Shown: in pieces, positions 57,346-64,000 of the stretch
Layout of the letters: each line of letters opens with the position of its first letter
How positions within the stretch are numbered: the stretch's first letter is position 1
Assembly: GCF_001704415.2 (NCBI RefSeq)
Contig: NC_030811.1
Coordinates: 3,382,501 to 3,446,500 of the forward strand
From: Capra hircus
Taxonomy: Eukaryota > Chordata > Mammalia > Artiodactyla > Bovidae
DNA length: 64,000 nt
Direction: 5' to 3'
The notes under the pieces: generated by a model
The model's input: only the letters and a program-made list of their open reading frames with translations
Told to the model about the DNA's origin: nothing
Database searches by the model: none
Position numbers and translations under genes: made by a program

Positions 57346-58361
57346 AAACCATCAGAAACAAGACTTATTTCAAGGAACAGTAACTCCAATAATGTGATTT
57401 TGGTCTGAAAGGATAAACAAGTCAACCAGTAGAACAGATGGACTGCTCAGAAATAGAGCCACACGTCACCTAACTTTTAACAAAGGTGTCATAGCTCTAC
57501 TGTGAAGAAAAGATGGTGTTTTTACAAAATGGTGATGAAGTAATTCAATATCAACATGGAAATAATGAATCATGACCCCCTACACCTCACACCACATTAA
57601 AAAATACATTCTAGACCAATCACAGACTGAAATGTCCAAAGTAAAATAATAAAGCTTCTAGACAATAACAAAGCAAAACTCTTCATGTCCTTGAACAGGG
57701 CAAAAATGTCATTAGAGGACAACAAAAGGAGAACATGAGACAGAAAGCAAAGGCTAATGAATGAGGCTTCACTGAAATTTAAAATCCCGTGTTTCAGGAC
57801 ATTATTGTGAAAACCACTGTGTGAGCAGGCAAGCTGTAAGGAAGGAGGATGTCTGTCATAATCTATCGGATGGTCTCATATCCAGAATATATAAATAGCT
57901 TTTACAAATCAACAAGTGGGAGGGGAGTCAGGTAACCCAGTGCAATAAAAAATAGATCAAAATACCTGAATAGGCACTTCAGGAAAGCTATCCCAAATGG
58001 ACAACAATCACGTGAGAAGGTGCTCAAGCTCATCAGCCGTCAGAGAAATGGAAATTAAAACAACAGTGAGACCCCATCATATGCTCACTGGTATGTCAAA
58101 AAAAAACGACACCGCCTGTACCCTAGCACAGCCTGGGCCATACTGAAAGCTAGAGAGGAGAGACAGTGGCCTCTGCACTGCTGGTGGGAATATAAACGAG
58201 AATGGCTGCTTTGGACGTTTGCAGCAAAGTCACCTGCAGTCCTCCATATGAATGCGTGCGTTCATGCCCTGAACTAACATGTGATGACGACTGTGCAGAA
58301 GAGTCGAGTCAGAAAACGACACACACATCCATAGACAGAAGAAGGAATAACATGGTGCTGC

Positions 58362-58503
58362 TCCAACCCCTGGTTCAGGAAGATCCCCTGGAGGAGGAAA
58401 TGGCAGCCCACTGTATTCTCACCTCGAGAATCCTATGGACAGAGGAGCCTGGCGGGCTACTGTCCATGGGGTCACAAAGAGTGGGACATGACTTAGCAAT
58501 TGC
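58362..58503 (+). mobile_element. Bov-tA SINE, 5'-truncated
   Basis: 'ctggttcaggaagatcccct' to 'gggacatgacttagcaattg'; the tRNA head is missing. Confidence 0.85.
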
Positions 58504-59059
58504 GGACATGTTCACACAATGAAATACTTTAGAGAAACCCAAGAGAGAACTTCCGCTGTGTGCCAGAAGACCCTTTCAGACACAATTTTAAGCAAATTAA
58601 ATGTGACACCAAAGAATACCTGTTGCATGATTCCATTCATACAAAGCTCAAAAGCAAGCAAAGCACATGGATCTGAGAGATGTCAGAATAGCGTCTGCCT
58701 TTGGGAGGAGAGGAGATGCCTGGTGCAACCGTGATTTAGGAATATTCCACAGAGCCGGTCTGCAAGGTTGTGCTGGGAAGGGGCACCTTGGGATTAGGAA
58801 GGAACATTCGCAAACAGCTGCAGTGGTGCTGGGTGGAGAGCATCTGGATGGGGGAGGGGACAGCACTGTGGATTAAACATCACAGGGTGGTGGCTACTAG
58901 TAAACAGTGACACCCATGTAAAACACCTACAGTGCCTGTCACAGGACACAGTCAAGCCTGTCAACCATCATTGTTATTACTATGCCGGGACCTGTGGAGA
59001 TGAAAAGGTAGTGCCAGCTACGGATTGGCGCTTGCTGTCTACCCCCGACAAGGATAAGG

Positions 59060-59440
59060 ACGCTAGGTTCTGCAGCCGCTGACCTTCAGACGCCCCCTGA
59101 AAGGAGACCAGGGTGGAGATCAGGAATGAGGCGGTCCGTGCTCTGGGAAAACTGGCAGAACAGGTCTTCAGACAGTTAGGGCTTTTCAGGAGGCTTTAGG
59201 AACCCGGTTCTTGCATCTTCTCCTATCTAGAAAAGTTCTAGAATCATTAACAGTAACATCTGCTCCTCGTGACTAGCAGAAACCTTCCTCCTGAATGTAC
59301 TCGTGACTGTATGCACCCACTGCCCAGTTAAAATCGCGTATATACTGACCTCCCCCCTGGCCTTTGTGGAGCAGTTTCTTGGAGCTATCTGAAGGGCTCT
59401 CTCCCGGGCTGCAGTCCTCATTTTGCCTCAAACCTCACAG
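59060..59440 (+). mobile_element. Endogenous retrovirus LTR
   Basis: 'gggtggagatcaggaatgag', 'gtgctctgggaaaactggca', 'actgacctcccccctggcc' and 'cttggagctatctgaagg' align with the LTR at 62780-63170. Near its end 'tgcctcaaacctcacag' lacks the AATAAA present in the other copy, so its polyadenylation signal is deleted. Confidence 0.65.
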
Positions 59441-60396
59441 TTCTCAAGTGGTACTTTTTTTTTTTTTTCTCCAGTAAACAGAAAGAACAACGTGGGAAGA
59501 TGTTTTGATAGGAAAGCAGACGTGACTGGATACGGAAGATGGTGGGGTGTTGGCAGCCGGGATACGTGGGGGAGGGAATGACCACAGGCATGAACGATGC
59601 AGGTGATTTGCTCCTGCTTTCCTGCCTCCAGGGAGCCGGGGCTGCTGCACACACCACCGGGGCTCACTGCTTCTAAGCCCTGGGCCCCTCACCGTGCTGG
59701 ACCCGGGCTAAAGCTCAGTAGATACACGGTGATGGGATAATCTCCATCCTCAGGGTCTTCAGCGGGAAGTCCCCTTGGACACTGGTGGGAAGAACAGAAC
59801 GGGAAAGAAAACTTGACACTGGAACTTATTTGCTGAAGTTTTTCTCTTTGGAACGGCCTTGCCACAGAAGTATATTATACTTGCTGTGTGAACCCCAGAG
59901 ACCTGTCTGTCATTTTCATATAAAACTAGCCGTCCTCCAGCTTAACGGTGACTGCGGGCTTCCTGCCCCTAAATCATTGTGAGGTCAGGGACAGCTTTCG
60001 CGTGCAGGTTTACTGTTCTTGCAGCAGACAATCATCTCTTATTTGACCAGAGCCCAAATCTAATAGGTTAGATGTCTGGTATGCTTTTGTCTTTTACATT
60101 AAAGACCCTGTAATCAGGGTTCATTAAAATGCCTGTTCATTTGCCAGAAGAAACACAGGAAAAAATTTTAAATTCCTCCATCACTCAACTGTCACAGAGA
60201 ATTCCCCAGTCAGATTCGAATAGTGGGCTACAATTTCCCCGTGTTGCAGGAGATAAACACAGTGTGTTTAAGCCTCCAAATGCCCCGATGTTTCCCAGAG
60301 GGACACTATTCTGGCTCCTGATTCACTGGCACACCTACCAGAATGTAGGTGTATCTTTCTCTCTACACCAAATAAAAATATTCAGAATTGGCCCAA
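59441..60396. other. Unique sequence, no gene seen
   Basis: Starts with a 15-base T-run (59455-59469). No repeat family or exon recognised after it. Confidence 0.45.
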
Positions 60397-60705
60397 ACTC
60401 TGGTTGCAAAGTCACTTCCCTCGTGTCCGACTCTTTGCAACCCTATGAACTGTAGCCCATCAGGCTTTTCTGTCCATGGGATTCTCTAGGCAAGAATACT
60501 GGAGTGGGTTTCCGTTTCCTTCTCCAGGGGATCTTCCCGACCCAGGAATTGAATACATTTCTCTTAAGTCTCTTGCACTGGCAGGTGGGTGAAAGTCGCT
60601 CACGAAAGACTCTTTGAAACCCCATGGATTATACACAGTCTATAGAATTCTCCAGGCCTGCATACTGGAGTGGGTAGCCTTTCTCTTCTCCAGGGGATCT
60701 TCAGA
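60397..60705 (-). mobile_element. Two Bov-tA pieces in tandem
   Basis: First piece 60397-60588 ('ccctcgtgtccgactctttg' to 'cttgcactggcaggtggg'), then a second BovB-derived piece 60589-60705 ('tgaaagtcgctcacgaaaga' to 'tctccaggggatcttc'). Confidence 0.85.
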
Positions 60706-60799
60706 ATATAAATGCAGTTCAACCAGAAAAGAAAGCAGAAACTTTACTGAAAGGTTCACCAAGTCTATACTATCGGGCAAATCCGCTCCTGTTTTCTTT

Positions 60800-60945
60800 C
60801 AACAGTGCATCTCAAGGTGGATCAAGACCACCTGGGATGCTGTTAAAACTCAGATCCTGGCTCAGTAGGTTGGGGTAGTGGGAGGGGCTGAGACCTTGCA
60901 AGTCTGAGGACCCCCAATGACGCTGATGCAAATGGGCCAGGGACC
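60800..60945. mobile_element. MER5A hAT fragment
   Basis: 'cagtgcatctcaaggtggat', 'accacctgggatgctgttaa', 'ggctgagaccttgcaagtct' and 'aatgacgctgatgc' follow MER5A. Confidence 0.7.
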
Positions 60946-61021
60946 AGGGCAAGGGCGCCCGTGCCAACACCTCTTTCCAGGCCTCATGTCGCTGATACAT
61001 ACTTGTAATTTATATTTTTCT

Positions 61022-61290
61022 AAGGCAATGGCAACCCACTCCAGTACTCTTACCTGGAAAATCCCATGGACAGAGGAGCCTGGTGGGCTGCAGTCCATGG
61101 GGTCGCTAAGAGTCGGACACGACTGAGCGACTTCACTTTCACTTTTCACTTTCATGCATTGGAGAAGGAAATGGCGACCCACTCCAGTGTTCTTGCCTGG
61201 AGAATCCCAGGGACGGGGGAGCCTGGTGGGCTGCATTCTATGGGGTCGCATGGAGTCGGACACGACTGAAGTGACTTAGTAGCAGTAGTA
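61022..61290 (+). mobile_element. Bov-A2 dimer SINE
   Basis: Two monomers with the 'ttcactttcacttttcac' linker; the tail contains 'tagtagcagtagtagcagc', a decayed trinucleotide run. Confidence 0.94.
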
Positions 61291-62385
61291 GCAGCAAGGA
61301 GCAATTAGTAGAGGAAGAAGGAGACAGTTCAGGCCTCTGGTTATCGAAACACAAGCAGAAGTACTTCAAGTAGTTAAATCCTTTGTCAGCCCATAAACAT
61401 CCAAATTTTTAAGGACAAATGAGGGTCGCTCACAGCAGCTGCTCTGGGAACGTTATTTCTCCTCCACCTGAGGTCCGAGGGGTCAGACTGCGAGGGCAGC
61501 TCCCCAGGGCGGCGGGCAGTGCATCGGCCAGGGGGATGGGCAGGGAGCAGGCAGTGTGACAGCTGTCCCGCAGGCCACGTGCCCAGGCGTCTGCCACTCA
61601 CTCCCTGCGTCCAGCAGGTCTGGCCAGACAGCTTGGACCCAGGTGCCCTGCCAGATCCAAGGTGAGGCAGGGGTCCCCCAGAAACCTCTGTGCCTGAGAT
61701 AAACATGCTCAGCAGTTGCAAAGACAGTGCGGCGGGGGGCCCTGTGGGAAAGCACACCCGATTCTGCAGTCTCGCTGAGTTCACATCCCAGCACTGCCAC
61801 ATAATGTCTGCGGGGGCCAAGTGAGCCTCTTTCCTGAGCTTCCCATCCTTCCCGTGACCCCATTACCACGGTCACCCCACAGCCTGGCGGGGCACAGAGC
61901 GCAGGCCCAGGGCTCCCCTTCCTGGACGCTGTTCCTGTCAGGCTGCAGAGGACGGGCAGGTGCCTCCAGGGGCAGGAGGGGGTGGACCCTGTGATCATCA
62001 CCATTATTACTCCAGCCCTCTGTTTTCCTGCCGTGAGCAGGCTCTGCTGATGCACATTCATATCCAGGTGCTGATCAACAGAGGGCTTCTCCCGGGCTCT
62101 GAGCTGGAGGCCAGGGCCCTAGAGCGGAGGGGCTGCAAATGACCCACATCTCTGTGACAGCACTGTAAACTCTGTAACGTTTTAGCAAAACGTTAATTCC
62201 CCTCTTAAATGCAGGGCCGGTCCCAGAGAGCAGATTTCCCCCGTGAGGGTCCTGGGTGAGAGCTCAGAGACCTTGGAGATGCAGGCGACGGAAGGCATGC
62301 AAGGTCCCACCCCTGTGGGGTCTCGGCTACCGGATCCCACAGCCAAATATTCACAAACTGGCACTTGCTGTCTCCTTCCACTGCT
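61291..62385. other. Unique, GC-rich sequence with a MIR fragment
   Basis: 61735-61840 ('cagtctcgctgagttcacat', 'cccagcactgccacataatg') is a MIR piece. Overlapping frames up to 192 codons on the minus strand (61483-62061) have no domain. CpG density is modest. Confidence 0.45.
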
Positions 62386-62757
62386 TCTGAACTGTGGTGC
62401 TGGAGAAGATTCTAGAGAGTCCCTCTGACTGCAAGGAGACCAAACCAGTCAATCCTAAAGGCAACCAATCCTGAATATTTGCTGGAAGGACTGATGCTGA
62501 AGCTAAGGCTCGAATACTTGGGGCACCTGATGTGAAGAGCTGACTCACTGGAAAAGACCCTGATGCTGGGAAAGACTGAAGGCTTAAAAGGAGGAGGGGG
62601 CGGCAGAGGATGAGACAGTTGGATGGAATCACTGACTCAACAGACATGAGTCTGAGCAAGCTCCGGGAGATGGTGAAGGACAGGGAGGCCTGGCGTGCTG
62701 CAGGCCATGGGGGTCACGAAGAGTCAGACATGACTGAGCGACCGAACAGCAACAACC
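62386..62757 (+). mobile_element. BovB LINE 3' fragment
   Basis: 'gaactgtggtgctggagaag' to 'gactgagcgaccgaacagca'; 5'-truncated and directly followed by an ERV LTR. Confidence 0.92.
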
Positions 62758-62779
62758 GGCCTCCACCAAGACTGTCACA

Positions 62780-63170
62780 AGGACTAAGTCACAAGCTGCT
62801 GCAACCTCTCACCTTCGACATCTCCTGAAATGAGCTTAGGGTGGAGATCAGGAATGAGGCATTCTGTGCTCTGGGGAAAAAACGGGCAAAAAGGTCTTCA
62901 GATAGATATTTTCAGGAGATTTTATGAGGCAGAGTCTCACATCTCCTCACGTCTAAGCACTGAATCATCAATGCAGACCCTTGCTTTTTGTGACAAGCGG
63001 TAACCTTCAGCCAAAAGGAGTGCTTGGCTGCATACAACCCCTTCACCAAAGTCACACATACACTGACCTCCCCCTACCTCCCTGAAGCAGGTCTCTCAGA
63101 GCTTTCTGAGGTGCTGTGCCCCAGGCTACTGCCCTCATGTTGCCCCCAAATAAAGTTTACTCACAATGCT
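62780..63170 (+). mobile_element. Endogenous retrovirus LTR
   Basis: 'gggtggagatcaggaatgag', 'ctgtgctctggggaaaaaac', 'cactgacctccccctacctc' and an AATAAA in 'gcccccaaataaagtttact'. The same family as the LTR at 59060, in the same orientation, 3.7 kb away. Confidence 0.7.
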
Positions 63171-63175
63171 CATGC

Positions 63176-63400
63176 TGTGTGTGAGCTAAGTCCCTTCAGT
63201 CATGCCCGACTCTTTCTGACCCCATGGACGGTAGCCCACCAGGCTCCTCCATCCATGGGATTTCCCAGGCAAGAATACAGGAGTGGGCTGCCATGCCCTC
63301 CTCCAGGGGATCTTCCCGACCCAGGGATCAAACGCGTGCCTCTTACGTCTCCTGCACTGGCAGACGGGTTCTTTACCACGAGTGCCACCTGGGAAGCCGT
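63176..63400 (-). mobile_element. Bov-tA SINE
   Basis: 'gagctaagtcccttcagtca' to 'gagtgccacctgggaagcc'; inserted next to the LTR end. Confidence 0.93.
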
Positions 63401-63605
63401 GCATCTGTTTCTTCCAGTGGACACCACTCTCTGTAGCCCGATATGCACTGGGGTGCCCCTGCTTGGGCCTGGCTCCCCCAAACTGAAGAGCAGTGACCCC
63501 CAACTCTGAATGACTGGGGGAGCCTGCTCTGTATTCCCTAGGGCAAGTCACCAGGGTCTCCTCTGGAGCCTCACATTTTTTTTTAAAACAAACAGTTCTT
63601 TTTAG
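63401..63605. other. Unique spacer
   Basis: No feature recognised except an 11-base T-run near 63577-63587. Confidence 0.4.
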
Positions 63606-63706
63606 CATTCAAATTTTTTTATTATTTTCTTGACGGCATGTGGGATCTTGGTTCTCCAACCAGGGATGGAACCCACACCTCTTGCACTGGAAGCTCGGAA
63701 TGCTAA
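63606..63706 (-). mobile_element. CHR-type SINE, truncated
   Basis: 'gacggcatgtgggatcttgg', 'ttctccaaccagggatggaa' and 'gcactggaagctcggaatgc'; its tRNA-head end is cut where BovB sequence begins. Confidence 0.8.
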
Positions 63707-64000
63707 CCAATGGAAACATCAGTAACCTCAGATACGCAGATGACACCATCCTTATGGCAGAAAGTGAAGAGGAGCTAAAAAGCCTCTTGATGAGAGTGAA
63801 AGAGGAGAGTGAAAAAGTTGGCCTAAAGCTCAACATTCAGAAAACGAAGATCATGGCATCCGGTCCCATCACTTCATGGTGAATAGATGGGGAAACAGTG
63901 GAAACAGTGGCGGACTTTATTTTTGGGGGCTCCAAAATCACTGCAGATGGTGACTGCAGCCATGAAATAAAAGGACTCTTACTCCTTAGAAGAAAAGTTA
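63707..64000 (+). mobile_element. BovB LINE, cut by the window edge
   Basis: Starts at 'ggaaacatcagtaacctcag' in the reverse-transcriptase palm and continues to the right edge. The catalytic motif reads an intact 'YADD' (near 63736-63747). The open frame stops at 63880-63882, where 'tggtgaatag' replaces the usual 'tgggaaatag' and creates a TGA. Confidence 0.93.

Larger units (their letters stand above)
56760..58970 (+). mobile_element. Old L1 LINE, ORF2 3' part and UTR
   Basis: Blocks in L1 order: 'gaaaacttgaagatgatatt', 'cacattaaaaaatacattct', 'ctgaaatgtccaaagtaaaa', 'cagagaaatggaaattaaaa', 'ccccatcatatgctcactgg', 'tgctggtgggaatataaacg', 'catgattccattcatacaaa'. Frames are broken throughout. 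Two Bov-tA copies inserted later. Confidence 0.75.

Noticed and set aside
56760..58970. Frames within the old L1 as genes
   Set aside because: They are decayed L1 sequence with many stops and two SINE insertions.
61483..62061. 192-codon minus-strand frame
   Set aside because: GC-rich sequence with several overlapping frames and a MIR piece inside it.

Overview
The window is nuclear DNA from a ruminant, most likely a bovid. The evidence is its repeats: tRNA-derived Bov-tA SINEs, Bov-A2 dimer SINEs, BovB LINE fragments on both strands and CHR-type tRNA-Glu SINEs. Older placental repeats lie among them (MIR, L2, MER5A, Tigger2-like ends, MaLR LTRs, old L1). All family names come from memory of consensus sequences, not from a database search.

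I find no intact protein-coding gene and no RNA gene. Long open frames are almost all explained by tandem repeats or by remnants of BovB reverse transcriptase. The window reads as intergenic or deep intronic sequence.

Layout. 0-5 kb: mostly unique sequence, an old MaLR LTR split by a Bov-tA, and a MIR split by a Bov-A2. 5.2-9.5 kb: a tandem-repeat cluster with a 56-bp, 21-unit minisatellite, a minus-strand BovB, a 680-bp TG-rich array with a hidden period near 140 bp, and a plus-strand BovB. 9.5-20 kb: MIR, Tigger2-like, CHR and BovB pieces; the BovB at 18.7-19.9 kb keeps recognisable reverse-transcriptase sequence but is broken. 20-26 kb: SINEs, an ERV LTR and an inverted Bov-tA pair. 26.1-26.8 kb: an isolated CpG island with an ETS motif and a good splice donor, the best gene-regulatory candidate here. 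27-45 kb: LTR, CHR, MIR, Tigger2-like, L2 and L1 fragments, a long AC microsatellite and a 49-bp tandem duplication. 45-64 kb: L1 ends, more SINEs and BovB, a Bov-tA dimer that moved as one unit, two related ERV LTRs and a BovB running off the right edge.

No set of genes works together here. The interest lies in repeat structure: an indel-free minisatellite with two alternating unit types and CpG-decay variation, a higher-order TG array, the orphan CpG island, and insertions datable by nesting and target-site duplications.
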